Positions 9,669 through 17,843 of a DNA stretch of 64,000 nt are shown in pieces. A program made the translations under genes and the position numbers. The notes under the pieces are model-generated. The model saw only the letters and a program-made list of their open reading frames with translations. It did no database searches and was not told where the DNA came from. Every line of letters starts with the position of its first letter. The first letter of the stretch is position 1. This DNA is from Ferrimonas balearica (GTDB lineage: Bacteria > Pseudomonadota > Gammaproteobacteria > Enterobacterales > Shewanellaceae), in NCBI RefSeq assembly GCF_019802085.1, contig NZ_JAHVHV010000003.1, positions 62,001 to 126,000 on the forward strand. Reading direction: 5' to 3'.

Positions 9669-10697
9669 CTAAAACATCACCAGCGCGTGGGGCAGTGCGG
9701 CCACCGCCACCCGTTGCCCCAGCTCCAGGCCGATGTGGCCGGAACGCACCGCCAGCTCCACCGGGCCCACGCTGACCTGATAGTCGCAATAGGTGCCCTT
9801 GAAGCGACGGGCGGTCACCACGCCACTGCCCTCGGCGTCCGGCTCCAAAGCCAGTTGTTGGGGCCGCAGCAGCAGCTCCCCCTGGTGGGCCGGCGGGAAA
9901 CGCAGCGGGCTGACGCTCTGGATCGCCCCCAGCGGGGTGTGCACCTCGTGCTCGCTGGCCACGGTGGCGTCCAGGTAGTTGCCGCCGCCGAGGAAGTCCG
10001 CCACGAAGCGGCTGGCCGGCCGGTAGTAGAGCTCCTCCGCCGGGCCGTTCTGGGCCACCTTGCCCTGGTGCAGGATCGCCAGGCGGTCGGCGAAGGCAAA
10101 GGCCTCCTCCTTGGAGTGGGTCACGAAGATGGCGCTGACCCCCTGGGAGCGCAGGATCGCCCGGATCTCCGCCATCAGCTCCCCCCGCACCTGGCTGTCG
10201 ATGTTGGAGAAGGGCTCGTCCAACAGCAGCAACTTGGGCTTGTAGGCCAGGGCCCGGGCGATGGCCACCCGCTGCTGCTGACCGCCGGAGAGCTCATGGA
10301 TGTAGCGCTCCCCCAGGCCGTCCAGCTTCACCAGCCGGATCATCTCCTCCACCCGCTCGGCGGCTTCCGCCTTGGGCCATTGGCGCAGACCGAAGGCCAC
10401 GTTCTGGGCCACGGTGAGGTGGGGGAAGAGGGCGTAATCCTGGAAGATCACTCCGATCCCCCGGTGTTCGGCGGGGGTCAGGTTGCCGGCAGCGGAGATC
10501 ACCCGGCCATCCAGGGCGATCTCGCCCCCCTGCACCGCCATCAATCCGGCGATGGCCCGCAGCAGGGTGGTTTTGCCGCAGCCACTGGGGCCCAGCAAGG
10601 CCAGGATCTCGTCCTGCTCCAGGTTCAGGTTCAGATCCGAGAGGATCCGTTTGCCGTCGTATTCACAGGCCAGCGCCTGGATCGTCAACTTCGACAT
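9669..10697 (-). CDS. fbpC: Ferric iron ABC transporter ATPase
   Basis: A 342-residue ABC ATPase with Walker A GPSGCGKTT, the Q-loop in IFQDYALFPHLT, signature LSGGQQQR, Walker B LLLLDEPFSNID and the switch histidine in FVTHSKEEA. A C-terminal TOBE-like region of about 100 residues follows. It energises iron uptake by FbpB at the inner membrane. Its ATG overlaps the fbpB stop by one base (TGATG). Last gene of the fbpA-fbpB-fbpC operon. Confidence 0.93.
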   Translation of the reverse strand: MSKLTIQALACEYDGKRILSDLNLNLEQDEILALLGPSGCGKTTLLRAIAGLMAVQGGEIALDGRVISAAGNLTPAEHRGIGVIFQDYALFPHLTVAQNVAFGLRQWPKAEAAERVEEMIRLVKLDGLGERYIHELSGGQQQRVAIARALAYKPKLLLLDEPFSNIDSQVRGELMAEIRAILRSQGVSAIFVTHSKEEAFAFADRLAILHQGKVAQNGPAEELYYRPASRFVADFLGGGNYLDATVASEHEVHTPLGAIQSVSPLRFPPAHQGELLLRPQQLALEPDAEGSGVVTARRFKGTYCDYQVSVGPVELAVRSGHIGLELGQRVAVAALPHALVMF

Positions 10698-12328
10698 CAG
10701 TGGGTATGCTCCAAACTGCGATTGAGGTACACCACGGGGATGAGGCCCACCAGCACGATCACCAGGGCCGGCAGGGCCCCCAGTTCCAGCGCCTCATCCG
10801 ACACAAATTGGTAGACGTAAGTGGCCAGGGTCTCGAAGCCGATGGGCTTGAGCAGCAGCGCCGCCGGCAGCTCCTTCATCGCCTCGATAAAGACAATGAG
10901 CGCCGCCGCCAGCATGCCCCGGCGCGCCAGGGGCAGGTGGATCCGCCGCAGCAGGCCCCCCGGGCCATAGCCCATGGTGGCGCCGGCCATGTCCAGCGAG
11001 GGACTGATCCGCTTAAAGCTGGACTCGATGCTGCCCAGGGCCACCGCCAAAAAGCGCACCGTGTAGCCAAAGACAATGGCCACCATGGAGCCGGACAGCA
11101 CCAGTCCCGGCAGCGGCTGTCCCAGCCATTCGGCCAGGTCGTTGATGGCGAAATCCGCCCGGGTCAGGGGGATCAGCACGCCGATGGCCAGCACGGTGCC
11201 CGGCAGGGCGTAGCCGAAGCCCGCCATGCGGGCGGGCCAGCGGTCCCACTTGCGGGGGCTGATGCGGGCCAGGTACTGCAGCGCCAGGGCGATCACCACG
11301 GTCAGCAGCGCCACCAGGGAGGAGACCAGCAGGCTGTTGCCGCTGTAGCGCCAGAACTGGTTCAGGGCCGTGGGATCGTAGTACTCCAGGGCGTAATCCA
11401 GCAGGATGGCGGCGGGCAGACCGAAGGAGAACAGCAGCAGCGCGGTGCAATAGCCGGTGGCCAGTCCCGCCCGCCAGCCGGTCAGCCGGTAGCTGTAGTC
11501 CTCGCTCTTGCCTTCCGCCTTCTGGAACTGCTCCTGGCGGCGCCGGGCCATCCGTTCGCCGAACATCAGCACCGCGATCCCGAGCAGCATCAGGGTGGAG
11601 AGCCGGGCGGCACTGCTCATGCTGCCGTGGCCCAGCCAGGTGTCGTACACCGCGGTGGTCAGGGTGTTGACGGCGAAGTAGCTGACGGTGGCAAAGTCCG
11701 CCAGGGTCTCCATCGCCACCAGCGACAGTCCCACGGCGATGGCCGGACGGGCCAGTGGCAGGCTCAGGCGGAAGAAGCTCTGGGTCGGGGTGCAGCCCAA
11801 GGTGCGGCTGGCCTGGATCAGGTTACTGGCCTGCTCCAGAAAGGCGGTGCGCGCCAGCATAAAGACGTAGGGGAAGAGCACCAGGGAGAGCATGATGGCC
11901 GCCCCACCCAGGGAGCGCACTTCCGGGAAGTAGTAGTCTGAGGGGCGCTGCCAGCCACCGAGTTCCCGCAGCAACCCCTGCACCGGGCCGGCAAAATCCA
12001 GCATGTCGGTGTAGACGTAGGCCACGATGTAGGCGGGCATCGCCAGCGGCAGCAGCATGGCCCACTGGAACCAGCGCTGGCCGGGGAAACGGCACATGGC
12101 CACCAGCCAGGCGGCAGGCAACCCCAGCGCCAGGGCGCCGAGACAGACCAGCAGGATCAGCAACACCGTGTTGGCCACATAGGCGTTCAACACGGTGTCG
12201 TACAGGTGTTGGAAGACCTCCTGATCGGGCTGCAGGGACTGCAGCACCAACGCGACCAGGGGTAACATCAGGGCGGTTACCAGCAGGTAACCGCCCACAC
12301 TCCAACGTCGCGATAACGTTTGGATCAT
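10697..12328 (-). CDS. fbpB: Ferric iron ABC transporter permease
   Basis: A 543-residue inner-membrane protein with about 12 transmembrane helices arranged as two fused permease halves, each with an EAA-type loop (first half METLADFATVSYFAV, second half IEAMKELPAALLL). This fused form is typical of FbpB/SfuB-like iron permeases. It starts three bases after the fbpA stop and lacks a strong Shine-Dalgarno, so translational coupling is likely. Confidence 0.93.
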   Translation of the reverse strand: MIQTLSRRWSVGGYLLVTALMLPLVALVLQSLQPDQEVFQHLYDTVLNAYVANTVLLILLVCLGALALGLPAAWLVAMCRFPGQRWFQWAMLLPLAMPAYIVAYVYTDMLDFAGPVQGLLRELGGWQRPSDYYFPEVRSLGGAAIMLSLVLFPYVFMLARTAFLEQASNLIQASRTLGCTPTQSFFRLSLPLARPAIAVGLSLVAMETLADFATVSYFAVNTLTTAVYDTWLGHGSMSSAARLSTLMLLGIAVLMFGERMARRRQEQFQKAEGKSEDYSYRLTGWRAGLATGYCTALLLFSFGLPAAILLDYALEYYDPTALNQFWRYSGNSLLVSSLVALLTVVIALALQYLARISPRKWDRWPARMAGFGYALPGTVLAIGVLIPLTRADFAINDLAEWLGQPLPGLVLSGSMVAIVFGYTVRFLAVALGSIESSFKRISPSLDMAGATMGYGPGGLLRRIHLPLARRGMLAAALIVFIEAMKELPAALLLKPIGFETLATYVYQFVSDEALELGALPALVIVLVGLIPVVYLNRSLEHTH

Positions 12329-12331
12329 GGA

Positions 12332-13336
12332 TTACAGGTCAAATTTCACCTCATCCAGCAGCTTCATTGCCGCTGCATGGTGCTCAGCCAATTTGAAGAC
12401 AGGCAGTGCGTCCGCTTTGAACTGCCCCCAGGACCCCACCAGCTCGGAGGGGGCCACTTTCGGGTTCACCGGGTACTCCATGTTGAGTTCGGCGTAGAGC
12501 CCCTGGGCGGCTTCGCCGGAGAGGAACTCCAGCAGCGCCTTGGCGCCCTCCGGGTTCTTGGCGTGCTTAGCCATGACGCCGCCGGACACGTTCATGTGGG
12601 CGCCGCGGTCGTCCTGGTTAGGGAAGTTGATGACCACCGCATCGGCCCAGCCGCGCTGGTTGTCGTCCTGCAGCATTTTACCGTAGTAGTAGCTGTTGCC
12701 AATGGCGTAGTCGCACGCGCCTTCAGCCACGGCACGGACCTGGGCGCGGTCGTTGCCCTGGGGCTTGCGGGCCAGGTTGGCCTTGACTCCTTCCAGCCAG
12801 GCCTTGGTCTCGGCCTCGCCGTGGTGGGCGATCATGGAGGCGATCAGGGCCACGTTGTAGGCGTTCTTGCCGGAGCGCATGCAGATCTTGCCCTGGAAGG
12901 GCTCGGTGGCCAGCGCCTCGTAGCTGATGTGCTCGGCGGCGCCAACGCGTTCCTTGGAGCTGTAGATGTTGCGCACCCGCAGGGTCAGGGCGAACCAGTG
13001 ATTGTCCGGGTCACGGTACTGGCTGGGCAGGTTCTCGTTGAGCACGTCGCTCTGCACCGGCTGGGTCAGGCCCATCTCCACCAGGGTGGCCAGGCGGGAG
13101 ATGTCGGTGGTCAGAACCACGTCGGCGGGGGAGAGGCGGCCTTCACGCTTGAGACGCTCCTCCAGGCCGGTCTGGGCGAACACCACCTGGGTCTGGATCC
13201 CGGTTTCCTTGGTGAACATCTCCAGCATCGGCTCCACCAGGAAAGGCTGGCGATAGGAGTAGACGGTGACGGTTTGCGCCGCGGAAGCCAGAGAGCTGAC
13301 CATCAGCAGCAGTGCAGACAATGTGATGCGACCCAT
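12332..13336 (-). CDS. fbpA: Ferric iron-binding periplasmic protein
   Basis: The periplasmic ligand-binding component of the iron transporter, 334 residues. A signal peptide (MGRITLSALLLMVSSLASAA) precedes the mature start QTVTVYSYRQPF. GNSYYYGKM carries the paired tyrosines that coordinate ferric iron in FbpA proteins. Start at 13336 because GGAG lies nine bases upstream; a start five codons earlier is possible. A Fur-like site lies upstream, and a terminator separates it from amtB. Confidence 0.92.
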   Translation of the reverse strand: MGRITLSALLLMVSSLASAAQTVTVYSYRQPFLVEPMLEMFTKETGIQTQVVFAQTGLEERLKREGRLSPADVVLTTDISRLATLVEMGLTQPVQSDVLNENLPSQYRDPDNHWFALTLRVRNIYSSKERVGAAEHISYEALATEPFQGKICMRSGKNAYNVALIASMIAHHGEAETKAWLEGVKANLARKPQGNDRAQVRAVAEGACDYAIGNSYYYGKMLQDDNQRGWADAVVINFPNQDDRGAHMNVSGGVMAKHAKNPEGAKALLEFLSGEAAQGLYAELNMEYPVNPKVAPSELVGSWGQFKADALPVFKLAEHHAAAMKLLDEVKFDL

Positions 13337-13357
13337 GTTGGGGAACTCCATTTTCTA

Positions 13358-13376
13358 AATAAGAATAATTCTTCTT
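13358..13376 (-). promoter_or_regulatory. Candidate Fur box upstream of fbpA
   Basis: The 19 bases aataagaataattcttctt match the classic Fur box (gataatgataatcattatc) at 12 of 19 positions, including the central AATAAT. It lies 22 bp before the fbpA start in an AT-rich patch. Iron-responsive repression of fbpABC is expected for this family. Confidence 0.55.
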
Positions 13377-13422
13377 TACGTTAAGATACCTCTTAACCCC
13401 AACCCCCGCAATGATGGAAATC

Positions 13423-13451
13423 AAAAAAGCCCCCAACCGGGGGCTTTTTTT
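13423..13451 (-). terminator. Terminator of glnK-amtB
   Basis: Hairpin GCCCCCAACCGGGGGC (13429-13444); an A-run at 13423-13428 gives the U-tract on the minus strand just after amtB. The T-run on the other side means it could also work on the plus strand. Confidence 0.88.
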
Positions 13452-13470
13452 GTCAAGGATTCGAACCGCT

Positions 13471-14724
13471 TCAGTTGGCGCCTTTGACGGTCACGAACTC
13501 CGGGTAGGCATCGATGCCACAGTCGGCGAGATCCATGCCGTCGTACTCCTCCTCCTGGGAGACGCGGATCCCCATGGTGGCCTTGAGCAGGGCCCAGGTG
13601 GCCAGGCTGGCGGTGAACACCCAGCCGAAGATCACCGCGGCGCCGGCCAGCTGACCGCCAAAGCTGGCGTCGGCATTGGACAGGGGCACCACCAGCAGTC
13701 CGAACAGGCCGCACACGCCGTGCACCGAGATGGCCCCCACGGGATCATCGATCTTGATCTTGTCCATGCCAACGATGGAGAACACCACCAGGCCCCCGGA
13801 CAGGGCACCGATGACGGCCGCCAGGGTCAGGGAGGGCGACAGGGGGTCAGCGGTGATGGCCACCAGGCCCGCCAGGGCGCCGTTGAGGATCATGGTCAGG
13901 TCCGCCTTGCCCCAGCTCAGCTTGCACACCAGCAGCGCGGCGATGGCGCCGAAGGCGGCCGCGGAGTTGGTGTTGACGAAGATCTTGGCCACCGCAGTGG
14001 CGTTCTCGGCGTCGGACACCATCAGCTGGGAACCGCCGTTGAAGCCGAACCAGCCCAGCCAGAGAATAAAGGTCCCCAGGGTCGCCAGAGGCAGATTCGA
14101 GCCTGGGATGGGGTTAACGGTTCCGTCCGGGTTGTACTTCCCGCGACGGGCCCCAAGAAGAAGCACCCCGGCGATTGCCGCAGCGGCACCGGCCATGTGC
14201 ACGATGCCGGAGCCGGCAAAGTCCACGAAACCCAATTTTTCAGAGACAAAGCCACCCCCCCAGGTCCAATATCCCTCTACCGGGTAAATAAAGCCGGTGA
14301 GCACCACGGCAAAGGCCAGGAATGCCCAAAGTTTCATGCGCTCCGCCACCGCTCCGGAGACGATGGACATGGCCGTCGCCACGAACACCACCTGGAAGAA
14401 GAAGTCGGATTCCAGCGCATGGTCGGCGTCTTCCGCCTGGCTGCCAATCAGGCCACCAAAGCTGGGCAACCAGCTGCCTTCGGGGTTGTCCACGTACATG
14501 ATGTGGTATCCCACCAGCAGGTACATGGCACAGGCAATGGCGTAAAGACACATGTTTTTGGTCAGGATCTCGGTGGTGTTCTTGGAGCGCACCAGACCGG
14601 CTTCGAGCATGGCGAAACCGGCGGCCATCCACATCACCAGGGCCCCGGAGATCAGAAAGTAGAAGGTGTCCAGCGCGAAGCGCAGTTCGGCAACGGTGGC
14701 ACCCAGTGCAGTCACTTGTTCCAT
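13471..14724 (-). CDS. amtB: Ammonium transporter AmtB
   Basis: A 417-residue, 11-helix ammonium channel of the inner membrane. Characteristic stretches: DTFYFLISGALVMWMAAGFA, LEAGLVRSKNTTEILTKN, and the two pore histidines in GSGIVHMAGAAAAIAG and GAISVHGVCGLFG. The cytoplasmic tail GIDAYPEF is typical. No cleavable signal peptide is evident. It follows glnK by 12 bases; GlnK plugs the channel when nitrogen is sufficient. Confidence 0.96.
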   Translation of the reverse strand: MEQVTALGATVAELRFALDTFYFLISGALVMWMAAGFAMLEAGLVRSKNTTEILTKNMCLYAIACAMYLLVGYHIMYVDNPEGSWLPSFGGLIGSQAEDADHALESDFFFQVVFVATAMSIVSGAVAERMKLWAFLAFAVVLTGFIYPVEGYWTWGGGFVSEKLGFVDFAGSGIVHMAGAAAAIAGVLLLGARRGKYNPDGTVNPIPGSNLPLATLGTFILWLGWFGFNGGSQLMVSDAENATAVAKIFVNTNSAAAFGAIAALLVCKLSWGKADLTMILNGALAGLVAITADPLSPSLTLAAVIGALSGGLVVFSIVGMDKIKIDDPVGAISVHGVCGLFGLLVVPLSNADASFGGQLAGAAVIFGWVFTASLATWALLKATMGIRVSQEEEYDGMDLADCGIDAYPEFVTVKGAN

Positions 14725-14736
14725 AATTCTTGTTCC

Positions 14737-15075
14737 TTAAATCGCTTCGGCGTCCATTTCCCCGGTGCGGATCCGCACCGCGCGCTCCAGGTCGATGACG
14801 AAGATCTTGCCGTCACCGATCTTGCCGGTGCCCGCCGCGGCGGTGATCACCTCGATCAGACGCTCGACGTTGTCCGACGAGGTGGCGATCTCCAGTTTGA
14901 CCTTGGGCAGGAAGTCCACCTGATACTCGGCACCGCGGTACAGTTCGGTGTGCCCCTTCTGCCGACCGAACCCCTTCACCTCGGTGACCGTCAGACCCTC
15001 GACCCCCAGCTCGGCAATCGCCTCGCGGACGTCGTCAAGCTTGAATGGCTTGATGATTGCGCTAACCAGTTTCAT
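14737..15075 (-). CDS. glnK: Nitrogen regulatory PII protein GlnK
   Basis: A 112-residue PII trimer subunit sensing ATP/ADP and 2-oxoglutarate. The T-loop KGHTELYRGAEYQVDFLPK contains Tyr51, the uridylylation site, and the C-terminal signature GTGKIGDGKIFV is intact. It is the first gene of glnK-amtB, preceded by a sigma-54-type promoter and an NtrC-type palindrome. This context favours GlnK over GlnB. Confidence 0.95.
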   Translation of the reverse strand: MKLVSAIIKPFKLDDVREAIAELGVEGLTVTEVKGFGRQKGHTELYRGAEYQVDFLPKVKLEIATSSDNVERLIEVITAAAGTGKIGDGKIFVIDLERAVRIRTGEMDAEAI

Positions 15076-15116
15076 CCCGTTCTCCTCAATCCCTGCGTTC
15101 GCTGGTGTGGCAACCC

Positions 15117-15134
15117 AATCAACCCTCGTGCCAG
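15117..15134 (-). promoter_or_regulatory. Sigma-54 promoter of glnK-amtB
   Basis: On the minus strand TGGCACGAGGGTTGAT matches the -24/-12 consensus TGGCACG-N4-TTGC except for A in place of C in the -12 element. The predicted transcript start is about 30 bases before the glnK ATG. Confidence 0.75.
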
Positions 15135-15226
15135 TTTTTAAAATCGTTAATTTTCATCAACTTGCACACAAAGCTCTGGCTCAACTGAACAAAAATGCAC
15201 CGAAAACAGGCGGCTTTCTTGGGGTG

Positions 15227-15244
15227 GGCACCAAAATGGTGCAT
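15227..15244. promoter_or_regulatory. NtrC-binding palindrome
   Basis: GGCACCAAAATGGTGCAT closely matches the enhancer consensus TGCACCA-N3-TGGTGCA. It lies about 100 bp upstream of the -24 element, a normal enhancer distance. A weaker TGCACC half-site occurs near 15196. Confidence 0.75.
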
Positions 15245-15420
15245 AAATCCGCGGGCAAACTGCATGGCCAAGCAAAATCACCGAGACAGGGGTGAGACAC
15301 TCAGAAAGAGCAAGGGGGGTGAGCCGTGTGAATCCGGCCCAGGGGAGGATGACGGGGTGGGACAATTCGGCCCCCATCGGGCGCACCGAGTCGGCCCGGT
15401 GCGCCGCAGAGGCTGTGGGG
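15245..15420. other. Non-coding stretch with GC hairpin after GlsB/YeaQ gene
   Basis: No credible gene. The only structure is an 8-bp perfect stem GGCGCACC/GGTGCGCC at 15380-15405, downstream of the minus-strand GlsB/YeaQ gene. It lacks a U-tract, so it is at best a transcript-end stabiliser. Confidence 0.4.
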
Positions 15421-15669
15421 TCAGCTGCGCAGCTTGTTGTAGATAAAGAGCACCAGCAGCGCGCCGAGCACCGCCAGGGCCAGAGAGCCGAGATCAAACC
15501 CGGAGACCCCGCCCCAGCCGAGGATCTGGCCGATGTAGCCCCCGACAAAGGCGCCGCCGATCCCCAGCAGGATGGTCATGACGATGCCGCCGCCGTCGTT
15601 GCCCGGCATGATCCACTTGGCCAGCACCCCAACAATCAGGCCCAAGATGATCCAGCTGATGAAACCCAT
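15421..15669 (-). CDS. GlsB/YeaQ/YmgE family small membrane protein
   Basis: An 82-residue protein with three transmembrane segments and the glycine-rich family pattern: LGLIVGVLAKWIMPGNDGGG, ILLGIGGAFVGGYIGQILG. The family is called transglycosylase-associated or stress-response membrane protein; the molecular role is unknown. GGGAG lies seven bases before the ATG. It is transcribed toward glnK on the same strand, but the glnK promoter region separates them. Confidence 0.85.
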   Translation of the reverse strand: MGFISWIILGLIVGVLAKWIMPGNDGGGIVMTILLGIGGAFVGGYIGQILGWGGVSGFDLGSLALAVLGALLVLFIYNKLRS

Positions 15670-15718
15670 GACAGACTCCCGTTACGAAGTGGCTTTCTAA
15701 CCCTAGTCGCGATTTGGG

Positions 15719-15748
15719 CAAAAAAAAGCCCCCGCCATGGGCGGGGGC
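15719..15748 (-). terminator. Terminator of nrfA
   Basis: Perfect stem around GCCCCCGCC/GGCGGGGGC (15728-15748), with nine consecutive A residues to its left giving a U-tract on the minus strand, 18 bases after the nrfA stop. Confidence 0.9.
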
Positions 15749-15765
15749 CTGTCTGGCTGTGTCCG

Positions 15766-17154
15766 TTACTGTTGATCGGTGCCGTACTTCTCCTGGTAGG
15801 ACTTATCCCACTGGGGCACGGTGGTCTCCAGGAAGGCGTCCTTGGCTTTTTGCATCGCCGGCTCATCCAGACCGACCGCCACCTGGGCCGCGGCCTTGGT
15901 GGAGATGTCCGGCAGGGCCACAGGATCGGTCTGACCGTGCTTGGCCAGCACGCGGGCCAGGGCGGCACGGGCATCGGCGCTGCGCTCCAGCGAGGTGGCC
16001 AGCAGGCGCAGGGCCTCGGCCGGGTTGTGCGCGTGGATCCCATGGGAGGCGATGGCCATGTCCCAACGCCACTGGGCGTGACGGATGGCGGTCAGTGCTT
16101 CGGCCATCTCCGCCTCGGTGGCGCCGGCATCCCAGGCCGCCTTGGCTTCAAAGTGGGCGTGCACCAGCTGCTTCTCCGCCTTCAGCTTGGCGTCCTTCAC
16201 CATCTCCTTGTAGTTGGCCACCACGGCTTCCAGGTCCTCCTTGGACTGGTCGTGACAACGTGCACAGGTGAACTCGAAGCGATCGAAGGGGTTCCCCACG
16301 TTGTGGTCGGTAAACTTGCGACCCTCTTCGTTGGTCACCCGCGGCATGTGGCAATCGGTGCAGGAGACGTCGTTACGGCCGTGGGGGCCGGTCAGCGAGG
16401 TTTCAAACCCGGGATGCTGAGCCTTGAGCATGGGCGCCTTGGACAGGCCATGAGTCCAATCGGAGAACTGCAGCGCGTCGTAGTACTTCTCCATGTCCTC
16501 GGTGCTGGTGCCGTTATCCCAGGGGAACTTCACAAACTTCTTGTCGGTGGTGAAGTAGTACTCCACGTGGCACTGGCCGCACACCATGGACTGGCGGTCG
16601 GATTTGCTGGCCTTGTCCCAGGACATGCCGATGCTGTCCATGGCGCGCTCGGCGAAGGGCACCGACAAACGCAGGCGGGCGTTGTTGTCGTGGCAGTTGC
16701 CACAACCGATCTCGTTGGTGATCTCGTCACCGCCACGGGCCCACTTGCCCTTGAAGTAGGCGTCTTCGCCATTGGCATCGATGTAGCGGGGCACGTCGGG
16801 GGATTTACAGGACCAGCAGGCCATCGGCATGGGGCCATCGTCCGGGCCGCTGGGGGCGCCGGTACGCAAGGTGGCACGCAGATCGGTGATGGTGTAGTGG
16901 TGACCCCGAGCCTTGTTGTAGTCCTTGGCAAAACCGTAGCCGGCCCACAGCACCACCAGCATGGGATCCTCTTCCAGCGCGTCCACCACCTCTTTACTCT
17001 CGGCGGTCTGCTGCCAGGAGCCGTACTGGTGCTTGAACTTGGCAAACTGGCTGCTGTCCGCCTCGGTGATCTTACCGGCCCCCATGGCCGAGGTACTCAA
17101 GGCCATCAAGGCCGCGGCGCTCCACGCCTGCCATCTCAATGTGCTCACCATCAT
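15766..17154 (-). CDS. nrfA: Cytochrome c552 nitrite reductase (ammonia-forming)
   Basis: A periplasmic pentaheme enzyme reducing nitrite to ammonium with six electrons. An N-terminal signal peptide ends near AMGAG. The catalytic heme uses the diagnostic CWSCK motif (C113, C116, K117), and four CxxCH motifs follow: CGNCH, CGQCH, CTDCH, CARCH. Length is 462 residues. Two adjacent ATGs follow AAGGAGAAGG; 17154 and 17151 are both possible. No nrfB, nrfC or nrfD lies nearby, so the electron donor is probably a quinol dehydrogenase such as CymA encoded elsewhere. A perfect FNR box lies upstream. Confidence 0.97.
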   Translation of the reverse strand: MMVSTLRWQAWSAAALMALSTSAMGAGKITEADSSQFAKFKHQYGSWQQTAESKEVVDALEEDPMLVVLWAGYGFAKDYNKARGHHYTITDLRATLRTGAPSGPDDGPMPMACWSCKSPDVPRYIDANGEDAYFKGKWARGGDEITNEIGCGNCHDNNARLRLSVPFAERAMDSIGMSWDKASKSDRQSMVCGQCHVEYYFTTDKKFVKFPWDNGTSTEDMEKYYDALQFSDWTHGLSKAPMLKAQHPGFETSLTGPHGRNDVSCTDCHMPRVTNEEGRKFTDHNVGNPFDRFEFTCARCHDQSKEDLEAVVANYKEMVKDAKLKAEKQLVHAHFEAKAAWDAGATEAEMAEALTAIRHAQWRWDMAIASHGIHAHNPAEALRLLATSLERSADARAALARVLAKHGQTDPVALPDISTKAAAQVAVGLDEPAMQKAKDAFLETTVPQWDKSYQEKYGTDQQ

Positions 17155-17260
17155 CCTTCTCCTTTTTGTGGGATCTCGCCAATGAAAATAATTCACTAAG
17201 CCTAGACTAGTGGGCCCATCTCGCGAGCCCAAGTAGCCATTAGTAAAAAGGGGACTTTAA

Positions 17261-17274
17261 TTGATGGTGATCAA
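17261..17274 (-). promoter_or_regulatory. FNR box upstream of nrfA
   Basis: TTGATGGTGATCAA is a perfect match to TTGAT-N4-ATCAA. It is centred about 113 bp before the nrfA start. With FNR centred at -41.5 the transcript would start near 17226. A TACTAAT heptamer on the minus strand between this box and nrfA fits the NarL/NarP half-site pattern, but no second half was found. Confidence 0.8.
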
Positions 17275-17338
17275 ATTGTTAACAGCGGGTTTCATGAATA
17301 ACCCGTTCAATCCAAAAGAGAATCCTTGGCCCTAAGCC

Positions 17339-17647
17339 TCAGGCACTGGTGGCCAGCAGGGTCCCGCTGGTCTCGGACTCTCCTTGGTAGCGGCGCTCCA
17401 ACGGGGTGGGCGTGGGCCGCGCCTCGTGGTGGCGGGCGTAGGCCTCGGCCGCCTGGGCACGATGAACGCTGTCGACAAAACCCTGCACCGTCTGGAACTG
17501 CCCCGCTTCGTCCTGCTTGCCCGCTCCCAGCAGGTAGGCGTCCACCACCGCCTGCTGTTGCTGGTGGGCCACCACCGCCAGTGCGGCGTCTTTGTTTTCC
17601 CGGACCGGCGTCGCTGGCAGGGGCGCAGGCCCGACTCCTGAGATCAT
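17339..17647 (-). CDS. Small conserved-looking hypothetical protein
   Basis: A 102-residue protein I do not recognise. It is rich in Ala and Gln, has no signal peptide or membrane segment, and contains AALAVVAHQQQQAVVDAYLL and FVDSVHRAQAAEAYARHHEA, which look helical. The start at 17647 has GGAG six bases upstream; a TTG start four codons earlier is less likely. It lies between nrfA and narQ, divergent from narQ. Confidence 0.6.
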   Translation of the reverse strand: MISGVGPAPLPATPVRENKDAALAVVAHQQQQAVVDAYLLGAGKQDEAGQFQTVQGFVDSVHRAQAAEAYARHHEARPTPTPLERRYQGESETSGTLLATSA

Positions 17648-17843
17648 AGTCTGCTCCAAGTTTCAGATATTTATGATTATTTTATCGTCATGGCCCGGGG
17701 AGTGGCCGTGAACCCGGTCACGGCGTCATGGCGCCAGGTGTGAACGTCATGTAACACCAAACCGGTCACACTCTGTTCCCTCACGACTTTGCCTGGGCCT
17801 CCGCACTGGGCACAATGGCCCCAGAGCACAGACCGGAGAGACC

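Noticed and set aside
10700-11941. A 413-codon plus-strand frame opposite fbpB
   Set aside because: Gln/Gly/His-rich with no motif; lies entirely opposite a convincing permease gene.
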